From Ferruginibacter sp. (GTDB lineage: Bacteria > Bacteroidota > Bacteroidia > Chitinophagales > Chitinophagaceae): a stretch of 64,000 nt of DNA. The notes beneath the pieces were generated by a model. That model worked only from the letters and a program-made list of their open reading frames with translations. It was not told where the DNA came from and did no database searches. Positions 8,264 through 17,101 of the stretch are shown piece after piece (position 1 is the first letter of the stretch; each line of letters starts with the position of its first letter). The stretch lies in NCBI GenBank assembly GCA_014379905.1, contig JACMKX010000172.1:1-64000 (forward strand), given 5' to 3'. A program made the translations under genes and the position numbers.

Positions 8264-8658
8264 TGGTAGGGGTATTAGATGAGTGGGCGCCGGGGTTTGG
8301 AAGGGATTTGCCATACGGTTGCGGCGTAATTAAACATGAGTGGGCCACCTGTTGTTAGAAAAGTAGCTGCAATAATGTATTGGCAGATGCCTTTCCAACT
8401 GGCCCATTGTTCTCTTTTCCTCTTTGTTTTCTTCGCAAAAATATCCGCCGCACTGAAGCAAACGTTCTGCCCTTTGGTGGGTCGCTTGATGCCTTGTAGT
8501 TCTGCCCGGAAGATCGGGTTTGGCCATATATTGTTTGATGAGTGTTTGCCGTTAATGCGTTAAGACGTTCTGGTGCCTCAACGCCAATAAAAAATAATGC
8601 ATTTTTACGAACCACTAGTCTCTGCTAAAGTACTGCTACAAGTTACCAATGAATACTC
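8264..8658. other. Gene-free stretch between convergent genes, possible interspersed element
   Basis: No protein family is recognisable. Between about 8330 and 8615, frames of 65-86 codons are open on both strands at once, which is unusual for ordinary spacer DNA. Translations such as the minus-strand frame containing SSDPPKGRTFASVRR look, from memory, like spurious proteins annotated repeatedly in Bacteroidota, so this may be a repeated non-coding sequence or RNA rather than a gene. This was not verified. Confidence 0.4.
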
Positions 8659-9966
8659 TCATCTGTTCGCTTCACTGAGCCAATGAAACGGCCGTTCCGC
8701 CAGCTGAAAGTGCCGCTTCGATTTTCTCAGTTCCACCAACAAGGAATCACTTCTTAACCTGCCCGATAACAGTATGGTATTGCTGTCGGTAAGCTTGTAT
8801 TGCAGGGATAAAAAATTTTGATCTGCCTTATAAAAATGAATAACCGGCAACAGGCTGTCGGCCTCAAAATAAAAATAAGCCCTGCCGTAGCGTTGCCTGA
8901 AAATAGTATCCTTTGTATTAATACTGCCATTGGTATTGCGGTCTATAATAAAGTCTTTCCAGCGTAGGCTGTCGGCGGGAACAATAGCAGTGCTATCACT
9001 GGTACGTGTATAATGAACAACATCATAATAGCCCGGCTTTAAATCCTTGTGTGGTTTTACCGTTTGTGTTTCCCGGTAGTATTGCTGCGCATCGTATACA
9101 GACATACCGAAGAGGAATACCACCCACAACTTGATTACGATCCTGGTAATGCGCATCCATTTTTTTGGGAGGGGTTGATGGTAGATGGAACAGCTGTCTG
9201 CCGGCTTATTCAAAATAAAAAAGCAGGCGATGCGCCGGTATTCATTGGCCAGGAGGTAAGCACACACCAAAACAATATTCATGGAGTACAGCTTTACCGG
9301 AATATCGTAGCAAAGGTTCAGCATCATTACATTGATGAAAACCGCCATGGCCATCATTACCCCAAAAGTAGCCGTACGCCTGTACAACAACAGCAATGCT
9401 ACCGTTGTTTCCAGTATGCCGGAAAATACCTGGTAAGGCGTGGAGTAACCTACAAACAACCAGGAGAAGCGCATGGGCAGCAGGTCGCCCAGCGGCGTTG
9501 CCAGCTGGCTCATTAACGGGAAAGGCATTTGCAGCGCAAATATTTTTTGAATGCCATAGCCAAATGCAATAATGGCCAAAGAATACCGGAGGAAGAGACA
9601 GAGGAGGTAATTGAGCTGGCGGTAGCTGCTTCTTTTCCTGTCGGCCAGCGACCATACCAACGCACCTATGGCTGCCAGCGAAAGCAGCAAACAAAAGGCC
9701 GCCCAGCTATACGAAGTGTCGCCGCTGCCATTAAAAACCTGCTTTACCTGTCTAACACCGAACACCTGGAAAAAGTGTTCATTGGCAGTAACTACTGCCC
9801 ATTCCATGCCCTTATTATACCACTCAATTAACCAGCCAATGCCGGGTATAATTGCCAGGTTATCCCAGGGACTGCTGTACAGGATAAAATAAATAAAGAA
9901 GAAACGGAAGCTGATTTTTTGGGGGAGTATCCAGGCGGGTTTCGCTGGCAGAGTAGAAGCAGTCAT
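8659..9966 (-). CDS. DoxX-like multi-helix membrane protein
   Basis: The 435-residue protein has an N-terminal membrane part of about 290 residues with roughly seven hydrophobic helices, including SWLFVGYSTPYQVFSGILETTVALLLLYRR, which matches the DoxX/thiosulfate dehydrogenase-like membrane fold. A soluble C-terminal part of about 140 residues, rich in beta strands (GYYDVVHYTRTSDS, GRAYFYFEADS), follows the last helix and is probably periplasmic. This membrane-plus-beta-domain layout occurs in uncharacterised Bacteroidota DoxX-family proteins. No catalytic residues are evident. It stands alone, convergent to the PKS operon. Confidence 0.65.
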   Translation of the reverse strand: MTASTLPAKPAWILPQKISFRFFFIYFILYSSPWDNLAIIPGIGWLIEWYNKGMEWAVVTANEHFFQVFGVRQVKQVFNGSGDTSYSWAAFCLLLSLAAIGALVWSLADRKRSSYRQLNYLLCLFLRYSLAIIAFGYGIQKIFALQMPFPLMSQLATPLGDLLPMRFSWLFVGYSTPYQVFSGILETTVALLLLYRRTATFGVMMAMAVFINVMMLNLCYDIPVKLYSMNIVLVCAYLLANEYRRIACFFILNKPADSCSIYHQPLPKKWMRITRIVIKLWVVFLFGMSVYDAQQYYRETQTVKPHKDLKPGYYDVVHYTRTSDSTAIVPADSLRWKDFIIDRNTNGSINTKDTIFRQRYGRAYFYFEADSLLPVIHFYKADQNFLSLQYKLTDSNTILLSGRLRSDSLLVELRKSKRHFQLAERPFHWLSEANR

Positions 9967-10169
9967 ACAAAAGGGCTGTTTTGGTGAATAGCGGCATTAA
10001 GATATTTAAAAAAATAATACGATAGGCTGGGGAGGATTATTTTTTGATGAAGCTGCAGGAGCGTTCATGAATAGCGCTGCTTTTTGTAGGTTAATGCCGC
10101 CGGATTTTTTTAAAGAAAACCCAGCTGAAATCTGCGTTGTTAAATCAGCGTATTTAAGGGAAGCATAGG

Positions 10170-10535
10170 CTACATCAGTTCTTCTACTGCTGCAAATAGT
10201 TGCTCCCGTGTAAATGGTTTGCCCAGGTATATATCGGCACCATTTTCCAGTGCCACATCTTCGGCAGCTTTATCAAACCCTGAAATCATAATTACTTTCA
10301 GTGTAGGACAGGTCTTTTTAAGAAAAGGAATAAAGTCTAACCCGAGCCCGTCTGGTAGCCGGTTATCAAGTATCACTACGGATGGCAGCTCCCCCTGCAG
10401 GTAGGTTTCGGCAGCAGCGAGTGTTGCTACATGATCCATTTCTATACCCTTACCCGAGAGCAGGATATTAATGAGCAGGCACATATCCCCTTCATCTTCT
10501 ACAATCAATACTTTTTTTGCTTTATTATCTGCCAT
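10170..10535 (-). CDS. Single-domain response regulator (CheY-like receiver)
   Basis: All 121 residues form one receiver domain. The acidic pair is Glu13-Asp14, the phospho-acceptor is Asp57 (PSVVILDNRLPDG), the switch Ser is Ser85 (VIMISGF) and the conserved Lys is Lys106 (LGKPFT). No output domain follows, so it should act by protein contact or in a phosphorelay. No histidine kinase is adjacent; the partner is elsewhere or is one of the hybrid kinases common in this phylum. Confidence 0.92.
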   Translation of the reverse strand: MADNKAKKVLIVEDEGDMCLLINILLSGKGIEMDHVATLAAAETYLQGELPSVVILDNRLPDGLGLDFIPFLKKTCPTLKVIMISGFDKAAEDVALENGADIYLGKPFTREQLFAAVEELM

Positions 10536-10852
10536 ACATTTTATTTATTGAACCCTGCAGCTGTATAAACTGCTATTGAATGGCTACGAAATTATGGAAT
10601 TGCTGTTATATAAGCAGAGGGTTTTCCCTGCTATTCAGTTCGAACTTCTTACGAAGCGCATCAGGGATAAAGCCTAAAGGTCTGGAGTGCTTCTGGTAAA
10701 CAGCCTATTTTAATAATAAAATTACTGGTTAAACGGTGGCTGATTACTGGTCACCAATAAACTGATTTACCGGTTAACTCACCCTTTCTGTTTTTTCTCT
10801 TTGTTCTCATTGCAATGACTCCACGAATCACTTCCTCATCTGCCCTAATCGG
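10536..10852. other. Intergenic region, upstream of AraC fragment
   Basis: No coding region is visible. In particular, no frame encodes the sensor domain missing from the AraC fragment that follows. Bases 10717-10780 contain repeated ACTGGTTA/ACTGGTCA words that recall the 7-base repeat at 21296. Confidence 0.5.
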
Positions 10853-11182
10853 GTGGAACAGCAACCGGCGGCTGTAAAATTGCAGCAGGTAATGGAAGAT
10901 AATTATTGTTTTAATTTATCGCTTGATGAATATGCCCGCCTTGGCAACCGCAGTCTCTCCTCCTTTAAACGTGATTTTGAAAAACCCTATAAATCCACCC
11001 CCGGCAAATGGCTCATGGAAAAACGGCTTAATTATTCACTCCACCTGCTTACCAATATGGGCAAAACGGTGGGCGAAGCCTCTTTTGAAAGTGGCTTTGA
11101 AAATGCCGCCCATTTTAGCAACGCGTTCAGGAAACGCTTTGGCCGTTCACTTGCTGCGTTAAAAAAGAGTTTGTTTGTTTGA
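10853..11182 (+). pseudogene. AraC-family regulator fragment, DNA-binding domain only
   Basis: The 109-residue frame matches only the C-terminal double helix-turn-helix of Bacteroidota AraC regulators. The first half has LSLDEYARLGNRSLSSFKRDFEKPYKSTPGKWLMEKRLN, in which the first HTH is plain. The second HTH is followed by the family signature GFENAAHFSNAFRKRFG. The usual N-terminal sensor domain of about 170 residues is absent. The only available start is GTG at 10853, and the in-frame DNA before it does not resemble the family. It is probably a truncated remnant, although a stand-alone HTH protein cannot be excluded. Confidence 0.75.
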
Positions 11183-11556
11183 GATTGGAGGACGGTTTTC
11201 CTACTTACATTATTTATAAACAGGTCAAATGTCGTTATAAATGATTTCTTTTTTACAATACAATTCAAATTATAGGTTTTTTGACCAATTAAAATATTCA
11301 ACAATCGATGTTCAATGTTCAGTATTGTAGCCACTTGAGCATTTATTTATCTTTATCAAACAGCTTTGGCCCTTCATTCGCAACACAGGAAACAAAAATC
11401 CCCCGGTTTTCGCATTCCCCCTTTTTATTGCCGGAGTTGCACCCGTTGCCCGTGAAATTGTTGCATCAATTTTGTAGAACCAATGAGCGGGAAAGTCACG
11501 CACCAAAATGACTTAGCCCGAAAACTAAGATTAGTAACAGTAAAAATCAACCGATC
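11183..11556. other. Spacer upstream of the SRPBCC gene, with a possible 25-codon leader frame
   Basis: No established gene is present. An ATG at 11483 opens a 25-codon frame (MSGKVTHQNDLARKLRLVTV...) whose TGA overlaps the ATG of the SRPBCC gene (ATGA at 11557). It may be a translationally coupled leader or chance. The rest is AT-rich and looks like untranslated spacer; bases 11395-11470 are relatively C-rich. Confidence 0.35.
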
Positions 11557-12006
11557 ATGAGCAAAAACAGCGTAACACTACACCGGGTACTAAAAGCAGC
11601 GCCCGAAAAAGTTTTTAAAGCATTTACCGAAGCCAGGTTTATGGCAGCCTGGTTTCCGCCTTACGGGTATACCTGCACCATAGAACAAATGGAGGCGGTA
11701 ACCGGCGGCAGCTACCGCATGACCTTTCATAATTTTACCACCGGCGGCAGCCAGTCATTCAGCGGAAAATATTTGGAAGTAAAACCGGCTGAACTCATCC
11801 GGCTCACCGACAGCTTTGATGACCCTAACCTGCCCGGAGAAATGACCACCAGCATTAAAATGGAAAAACTGAGCGTTGGCACCAACCTTACTATACTGCA
11901 GGAAGGTATACCCGAAGCAATACCCGCAGAAATGTGCTACCTGGGCTGGCAGGAATGCCTGGATAAACTGGCCAGGCTGGTGGAACCGGAAATAACTGAG
12001 GGGTAA
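11557..12006 (+). CDS. SRPBCC / AHSA1-like domain protein
   Basis: The 149-residue protein is a single START-like (SRPBCC) domain of the AHSA1 type. The diagnostic opening is TLHRVLKAAPEKVFKAFTEARFMAAWFPP (residues 6-34), followed by GGSYRMTFH and, near the end, GWQECLDKLARLVE. Members bind small hydrophobic ligands or co-chaperone clients, and many are uncharacterised. In this phylum such genes are often paired with an ArsR repressor; none is present here, only a short frame that ends on the start codon. Function beyond ligand binding is unknown. Confidence 0.88.
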   Translation: MSKNSVTLHRVLKAAPEKVFKAFTEARFMAAWFPPYGYTCTIEQMEAVTGGSYRMTFHNFTTGGSQSFSGKYLEVKPAELIRLTDSFDDPNLPGEMTTSIKMEKLSVGTNLTILQEGIPEAIPAEMCYLGWQECLDKLARLVEPEITEG

Positions 12007-12135
12007 GGGTGACCGTTTCTAAATAGCTCAGCCAGTATAATTGACAGCCGGCGGTGTGCTGCCTTTTCATCAGACTATTTCTTTGATTAAATTTGTTTTG
12101 GACATATCTTCTATACAGTCATTTAATCATCTTAT

Positions 12136-12882
12136 ATGAAAAGAGCTCCTTCCCTGTTTGCATACATACCTGCGTTGTTTCTATCAATATTTAACCTGCT
12201 GCCCACGGAGCAGGCTAGTGCGCAAACCGGCGAAACTTATGTAGATGCCATGCATGCCCGCTATAAAAAAAATTGGTATAGAACCCTCAGCTTTACACAG
12301 GATACAGAAATTTATAGAAATGATTCGCTCATCCGTAAACAGGTGTGGTACGAAATGGCACGCTTTCCTTTTGAATTGCGTATTGACGTAGATTCCATTA
12401 ATGGAGGCAATAAAACCTTTTACAAAAAAGACTCCACTTACCGCGTCAGGGATAATAAAATCCGGACCATTAATGCAGAACCCAATCCCTTTATTTTTTT
12501 CCTGGGTGGTATGTATATGCTTTCGCCGGATACTGTAAAATTAAACCTGCAAAAAAACGGTTATGACCTGGCCCTGGGGAGCACTACCCGCTATGCAGGC
12601 CGCAAAACTTTTATTATCGGCGCAGGTAATGATAACGATTCCACCCGCAACCAGTTTTGGATTGATGCGGAGCATTTATATATCGTACGCATTTTATTAA
12701 AAAGCGGGAACGCAATATTGGATGTGCGCTTATCAGACCATGTTAAACTTCCCAAAGGCTGGTCGGAAACTAATGTAAAGTTTTACAGGGATGGTAAACT
12801 TTTACAGACAGAAAAATACAGGGATCTGAAGCCGGATGTGGTACTGGGGAACGACGTATTTGAAGTGGAGCGATACAGGTAG
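12136..12882 (+). CDS. Exported protein, LolA-like fold suspected
   Basis: The 248-residue protein has an N-terminal signal peptide ending near residue 30 (EQASAQ). The mature part is a run of beta strands with paired motifs such as LSFTQDTEIYRNDSL, KQVWYEMARFPFELRIDV and NQFWIDAEHLYIVRIL. That pattern resembles the half-barrel of LolA-like lipoprotein-sorting proteins and related Bacteroidota families. No Cys after the signal suggests a soluble periplasmic protein. It stands alone between the SRPBCC gene and a broken reductase gene. Fold assignment is tentative and the function unknown. Confidence 0.6.
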   Translation: MKRAPSLFAYIPALFLSIFNLLPTEQASAQTGETYVDAMHARYKKNWYRTLSFTQDTEIYRNDSLIRKQVWYEMARFPFELRIDVDSINGGNKTFYKKDSTYRVRDNKIRTINAEPNPFIFFLGGMYMLSPDTVKLNLQKNGYDLALGSTTRYAGRKTFIIGAGNDNDSTRNQFWIDAEHLYIVRILLKSGNAILDVRLSDHVKLPKGWSETNVKFYRDGKLLQTEKYRDLKPDVVLGNDVFEVERYR

Positions 12883-13039
12883 GTCCTCAATCTATATACA
12901 TCCAATAAATGCCAACGTGCTTAAAAGAGCAACGAGGGTAAACAACAGCACTACCCTTTTTTTAACCTGTACCTTATGAAAACTGAATGGAACCTGTTTT
13001 CTTCAGATATGAGATGCCGCTTATCCGGCACTCCCTTCT

Positions 13040-13656
13040 CTATTCCCTTCTTTTTGCTCCCTTCACGTTCTCTGCATCATCGCTATCCAGCTGCTTATAA
13101 CTCAATACTACTAACCCGCTATCCATCAAAATAACTTCGTTTCTTTTTAGATTGTGCCTTGTTTGCAACTGGTGAAAAAATGATTTGCCCTTGCCTACAA
13201 TTACGGGGTTAACAAAAATACGGTATTCATCTACCAAGCCCGTATCAATCATACCTTGTGCAAATTGGGCACCTCCAACAATTTGTATGGCGCCGCCGGG
13301 CCCGGCCTTTATTTGTGCCACAAAAGCTTCTAACTCATCTACCTTTTCCAGGCGGGCATTTTGCCAGCCGGCCTCTGTAAGAGTAGAAGAGAAAATGATA
13401 TGCTGCGTTTTTTCTGCCCATTGTGCATATTTTAATTCGTTGGCAGAAAAGCCTTTTTCATGCAGGGCTTTTTTCCAATAGTCTCGGTATTCCTCCCACA
13501 TACCGCCACCCAGCAGGAGCAGGTCTACTTTTTCGAGCATATCAAAAATATATTTCCATTGCTGGTCATTGTCAGGTTCATCCAGCTCATATCGTTGTTG
13601 GGTCCTGTTACAAAACCATCGAGGGAGGTTTGCATGGATAATATTATTGTACGCAT
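13040..13656 (-). pseudogene. RibD-C/dihydrofolate-reductase-like protein, frameshifted
   Basis: The family start is readable from an ATG at 13656 (MRTIILSMQTSLDGFVTGPN, continuing NNDMSWMN) and then leaves frame between about 13575 and 13590. The remainder is in another frame and continues DEPDNDQQWKYIFDMLEKVDLLLLGG to a normal C-terminus with IVGGAQFAQGMIDTGLVDEYRIFVNPVIVG. Together the parts give about 205 residues, the usual size of DHFR-like proteins of the RibD C-terminal family, which are NADPH-dependent reductases of uncertain substrate. The total length is not a multiple of three. Taken alone, the 166-codon downstream frame would be mistaken for a whole gene. Either a real frameshift or an assembly error. 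Confidence 0.82.
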
Positions 13657-13696
13657 ATTTTTTAAAATTTTTAGTACAATTATTAAACCGAAAAAA

Positions 13697-14738
13697 ATGA
13701 AAAAATCAATTGCTGACCTTCAACTCCAGCTTTCACAGATAAGGCCGGCGGTTGCAGGAGTTAAAAACAGTAAACAGGTATACACAGCAGCATTTGGACT
13801 TAAAAACCAGGCAACCGGGCAATCATTACAAACAACAGATCTGTTCAGGATAGCATCCATCTCCAAATCTTTTGTAGCCACAGGTGTTATGCAACTGGTA
13901 GAAAAGAAAAAGTTGCGGCTGGATGATGATGTAAGTAAACTGCTTGGTTTTGAAATTCGCAACCCTACATTTCCTCATGCCATCATCACCTTGAAGATGT
14001 TGTTGTCGCACCGCAGTTCATTAAATGACAGCCGGGGATAACCCTGGATTCGCTGAATCCTGCTACGGGTGTCAACTGGCAAAAATGCTACAACAATTAT
14101 GAGCCGGGAACAGGGTACCAGTATTGCAACCTCAATTTTAACCTGGCAGGAGCCATATTGGAAAAATTTTCGTGGAAACGCCTGGATCATTATGTGAAAG
14201 AGCACATTCTAAATCCCTTGAAATTATATGGCGGATATAATGTTGACGAGCTTGATTCATCCCGGCTGGCTGCTATTTATGAGTACAGAACAGATTCGGC
14301 GGAGTTTATTTTGTCGCCCGGCGCTTATGCCAGCCGCAAACCCTTACTTGTAAATTACAGGTTAGGATATAGTACCCCCATTTTTTCGCCTACCGGCGGA
14401 ATGAAAATAGCTGCACCCGGCCTGGCCACTTACATGATGATGCATATGAATTACGGCAAGCTAAACGGTAAGCGCATCCTTAACAGGAAAGTGCTCTGTT
14501 GATGCAAACGCCTGCGGATACACTTCACCAGTATGGTTTTGCATTGCTGCGCAGAGAAACCATGGCGGGCCATACCGGCTCTGCCTGCGGCTTGTACAGT
14601 GTGATGTTTTTTGAACCGGAAAAGAAATTTGGTATCGTGGTTATAAGCAATGGTTGCCATACTGCCTATGCAGCGGCTTTTAATACGGTGATGAAAAAAG
14701 TGGTAAATATTTTGTACGAGGAAGTGGTGAATAAATGA
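13697..14738 (+). pseudogene. Beta-lactamase-related serine hydrolase, two frameshifts
   Basis: Three frames joined end to end encode one class C beta-lactamase-like (penicillin-binding-protein fold) hydrolase. Part 1 has the SxxK motif in FRIASISKSFVATG. Part 2 has GTGYQYCNLNFNLAG, where Y-C-N is the YxN motif, and continues to about 14490. Part 3 has MAGHTGSACGLYSVMFFEPEKKFG with the HxG motif. The frame changes at about 14033-14041, beside a GGGG run, and at about 14484-14493, beside AAA. The visible N-terminus lacks a signal peptide, so more may be lost. If intact, it would be a periplasmic or secreted serine hydrolase. Confidence 0.82.
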
Positions 14739-14788
14739 TCAAACTCCATGGGTTCTGCGAGATGTAAACCTATGGGCGTCTGGAAGAC

Positions 14789-14841
14789 CCCAGCGTGTTG
14801 AGTTAGGTGGATTTTTTCTTCTTACCCGAAAACACGCTGGG
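14789..14841. repeat. Inverted repeat, 11-bp perfect stem
   Basis: CCCAGCGTGTT at 14789-14799 pairs exactly with AACACGCTGGG at 14831-14841 across a 31-base loop. A GGGTTCTGCGA word occurs at 14750-14760 and again overlapping the right arm. It lies about 50 bases after the broken hydrolase. It may be a terminator or an interspersed palindrome; there is no clear T-run. Confidence 0.55.
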
Positions 14842-14883
14842 TTCTGCGAACACCGATAGGTCTTCTGCCTGCAGCTAAATCAT

Positions 14884-14940
14884 CCCGGCATCGTTTGCGT
14901 AGCCATTTTTCTTTTTCACCATACAGCTAAATACATTTGG
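14884..14940 (+). promoter_or_regulatory. Promoter-like module, copy 1
   Basis: The block reads ...ATCGTTTGCGTAGCCATTTTTC..., then CAGCTAAATACATTTGG, ending in TACATTTG (14932-14939), which matches the Bacteroidota -7 consensus TAnnTTTG. A close copy lies upstream of the exported-protein gene at 15910. No gene follows this copy on the plus strand, so it may be the orphaned promoter of a lost gene. Confidence 0.45.
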
Positions 14941-15104
14941 TATACTGATATGATTGCCAGTACAAATGCTGTTTTTCCCAGCTTTTTATTTTATGCCAGC
15001 TGTATAGTTATTCCCAGGCAGGTTTCAGCGGAGTGGGTTCCGGAAGGAGCCGCCGCTTTCAAAAAATAATGGTTAATGATTGAGTTTCCCGGTATTAGTA
15101 GAAA

Positions 15105-15698
15105 TCATTTTTGCAATTTAAACTGGTAGAATACCGAAGCATAAAAACCATTGTTTCTTACTTTAACCTTTTCTATGCTATTGCTAAATGCCCATTGCGA
15201 TCTTGCATTGATGCCGAGGCCATTTTTAAACTTCCAGCCACAACCAATATTACCAGAGAACACCACCTCTTTGGCATCAGCCATTTTATTGGTAATAGTA
15301 ATGTCGCCAACTTCAGTGGTTACTTTTGCCGATAAAAGATAACCTACCTGTGGTCCTATCTCTCCAAAAAAACCTGAGGGTAAATTACATTTAAGCATAA
15401 GAGGCAGGTTTAGATAATTCATTTTATAGGTTATTTTATCTTCACCATTTTTATGTATACTTCCCTCCTCTGAGTATAAGAGCCCGGGCTGAACCGAGAA
15501 TAGTTTTGCCAGCCGGATATCTGTAAACACACCGGCAACTATGCCTGGTTTTAGGTTTTTATCTCCGATAGCCGGTTTTGAATCTTCGCCTAAAAAATTA
15601 TAGAGGTTAGCTCCTAGTTTAATGCCTGCCTCTACCTGGGCATGTGCATAGGCTGAAAATATAATGGCTAAAACTAACAGTAAACAGTTCTTCTTCAT
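15105..15698 (-). CDS. Outer membrane beta-barrel protein (porin/PorT-like family)
   Basis: The 197-residue protein has a signal peptide ending in AHAQ (about residue 20), followed by alternating amphipathic strands typical of small eight-stranded outer membrane barrels: VEAGIKLGANLYNF, KPGIVAGVFTDIRL, MNYLNLPLMLKCN and GFFGEIGPQVGYLLSA. The last residues (FYASVFYQFKLQK) fit a closing strand. Members are common in Bacteroidota outer membranes; most have no known substrate. It is transcribed alone, divergent from the small exported protein at 15910. Confidence 0.85.
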   Translation of the reverse strand: MKKNCLLLVLAIIFSAYAHAQVEAGIKLGANLYNFLGEDSKPAIGDKNLKPGIVAGVFTDIRLAKLFSVQPGLLYSEEGSIHKNGEDKITYKMNYLNLPLMLKCNLPSGFFGEIGPQVGYLLSAKVTTEVGDITITNKMADAKEVVFSGNIGCGWKFKNGLGINARSQWAFSNSIEKVKVRNNGFYASVFYQFKLQK

Positions 15699-15800
15699 AA
15701 TTGTTTTTAATTGGATGAGCCTAAAAACGAATGTTACTGTTAATTATTGTGAATAAGGTTACCTGCCTGTAATTACCTTTTCTTGAAGTGCTAATCTTTG

Positions 15801-15857
15801 CCCCTGCAACGTTTGCGTAACCATTTTTCTTTTCACGCAATGAGCTGGATACATTTG
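15801..15857 (+). promoter_or_regulatory. Promoter-like module, copy 2
   Basis: This is near-identical in layout to the block at 14884: GCAACGTTTGCGTAACCATTTTTC, then GAGCTGGATACATTTGG. TACATTTG at 15850-15857 matches the Bacteroidota -7 element TAnnTTTG and sits 52 bases before the ATG at 15910, a plausible leader length. The GTTTGCGT word common to both copies could be a regulator site. Confidence 0.5.
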
Positions 15858-15909
15858 GGTAATGCTTTCGTTGGATCGTTGTTTTAATCATCATCTAAAA
15901 CCTTTTATT

Positions 15910-16338
15910 ATGAAAAGAAAACTAAGCGGTATTTTGATTGCTTTATTCGCCCTGCTTGTAAGCAGTTTTTGTGCCAATGCCGTTGTATATGCCCGTCTTG
16001 AAAGGGGTGCCATTGTTACCGAATACCATACCGGTTACAATGTGCAGTATTACACAACAGTGGAAGTTCGTTTTTATCTTCATCCTTCCTGCGCACCCGT
16101 GTGCTATACCGGCGTCCACCGACCTGGAAGTAAAGGTTAACCTGGAAGAGATTGACTACCCCACCAGCGGGGGATCTTATTCAGGTAATACCCCACCACT
16201 TATACGGCATACAGTGGCAATTATTATGTAGATGGCTGGTATAATATTAAATCTATTTATTGTTATGACGGTAGTACCGATACCGTTTACTATAATCTAA
16301 CGCTTTTGCCGGGTACGGGTTATGTTGTGGTAACGTGA
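15910..16338 (+). pseudogene. Small exported protein, two apparent frameshifts
   Basis: The gene opens with a good signal peptide (MKRKLSGILIALFALLVSSF, cleavage after CANA) and a strand-rich part YNVQYYTTVEVRFYL. The frame then changes between about 16095 and 16115 to reach ASTDLEVKVNLEEIDYPTSGG. It changes again near 16185-16196, at a CCCC run, to reach TYTAYSGNYYVDGWYN and finally VYYNLTLLPGTGYVVVT with a stop at 16338. The three pieces together make an exported protein of about 142 residues with regular beta-strand spacing. I do not recognise the family. The continuous sense in all three pieces suggests recent damage or sequencing indels. Confidence 0.65.
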
Positions 16339-16562
16339 AACCGTGGCCTTTTTATTATTTTTTAGGAAAGCATTGCCGGCAGTATATACTGCCGGTTTGT
16401 GAGTATTGCGCTGAATTAATTACCATAGGATTAATAACCGGTTGAAGCCATTGTTTTTCGCGGGAATACACACCCTGCAGGGAAACCCTTGCCTGCAGGC
16501 GCTTACGGGCTTTAACGTTAGAGCCATCCTACATTCACTACCTTTCAGCAAATCGATAATTT

Positions 16563-16853
16563 ATGGAAGCAGCAAAAGACGACTTTTTAACCCACCTGGG
16601 CCTGGTGGAATATTGGAAAGAACACACCGGTATCCGCTATGCCAAGTACAATACTGTTTACTCCAAAACAAATGTGGCTACCAAAACTATTTATGGGGTT
16701 TTCATTAATGAAAATGCATCAGATGAAATGCTGTTGTTTAAAGCATTGTACAGCAATAATTACGAAGTGATGGCCAAAGATGTTAAGGGCAATGCTACCA
16801 ACGAAGAAGTAACTGCGCATATTGAAAAATACAAATCGGAGAAGGATGTGTAG
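16563..16853 (+). CDS. Small conserved-looking hypothetical protein
   Basis: The 96-residue product is soluble and mixed alpha/beta, with no signal peptide. It opens MEAAKDDFLTHLGLVEYWKEHTG and contains YSKTNVATKTIYGVFINENASDE and an acidic-basic tail EKYKSEKDV. Codon use is like that of its neighbours, and the frame is well formed, so it is probably a real gene. I do not recognise the family. Upstream, 16472-16499 holds two adjacent 10-base palindromes (CCCTGCAGGG and GCCTGCAGGC). Confidence 0.55.
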   Translation: MEAAKDDFLTHLGLVEYWKEHTGIRYAKYNTVYSKTNVATKTIYGVFINENASDEMLLFKALYSNNYEVMAKDVKGNATNEEVTAHIEKYKSEKDV

Positions 16854-16982
16854 TGAATTTAAAATCTAAAGCCGACTTTATTGTTTACGGTTGGGCGATG
16901 AAGAACTTCCCGCAGATTTCCGCAGGAAAGATCACCAAAAAATTCGGTAGTTAATCTGCGGGAACCTATTCTAAACAAAAAA

Positions 16983-17011
16983 GCCCCAACATTACTGCTG
17001 AGGCTTTAAAG
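16983..17011 (-). terminator. Terminator-like hairpin following the degenerate tRNA copy
   Basis: On the minus strand this reads AAAGCC, a loop of about 17 bases, then GGGGCTTTTTT, giving a 6-bp stem followed by a T-run. It is a near copy of the sequence downstream of the true tRNA-Phe, and the better paired of the two. Confidence 0.5.
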
Positions 17012-17014
17012 CTA

Positions 17015-17072
17015 TGGTGCAAGCCCCGATTCAATCAGGACGAACACATGATTTTCAGTGCACTGTTGTGCC
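17015..17072 (-). pseudogene. Degenerate partial copy of tRNA-Phe
   Basis: On the minus strand the segment keeps the anticodon region (CACTGAAAATCATGTGTTCG), a decayed T arm (GATTGAATCGGGGC) and the acceptor end (TTGCACCATAGC), all matching the tRNA-Phe gene 68 bases upstream on that strand. The 5' half (acceptor, D arm) is replaced by unrelated DNA, so it cannot fold as a tRNA. The copied block also includes the downstream terminator-like sequence. Confidence 0.75.
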
Positions 17073-17101
17073 ACTTACCTATTCCTACAGGTTGGCTAAA
17101 T

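Larger units (their letters stand above)
14739..15104. other. Intergenic region with hairpin and promoter-like module
   Basis: No gene is supported. It contains an inverted repeat (14789-14799 with 14831-14841) and a promoter-like block at 14884-14940 that is nearly repeated at about 15801. The rest has no recognisable content. Confidence 0.5.

Noticed and set aside
8330..8615. Protein-coding gene in the spacer
   Set aside because: Open frames on both strands overlap one another, none has a family match or leader, and translations look spurious.
13697..14738. Programmed ribosomal frameshifting in the broken hydrolase
   Set aside because: Two changes in different places beside plain homopolymers, no slippery heptamer with following structure, and other genes in the window are broken in the same way.
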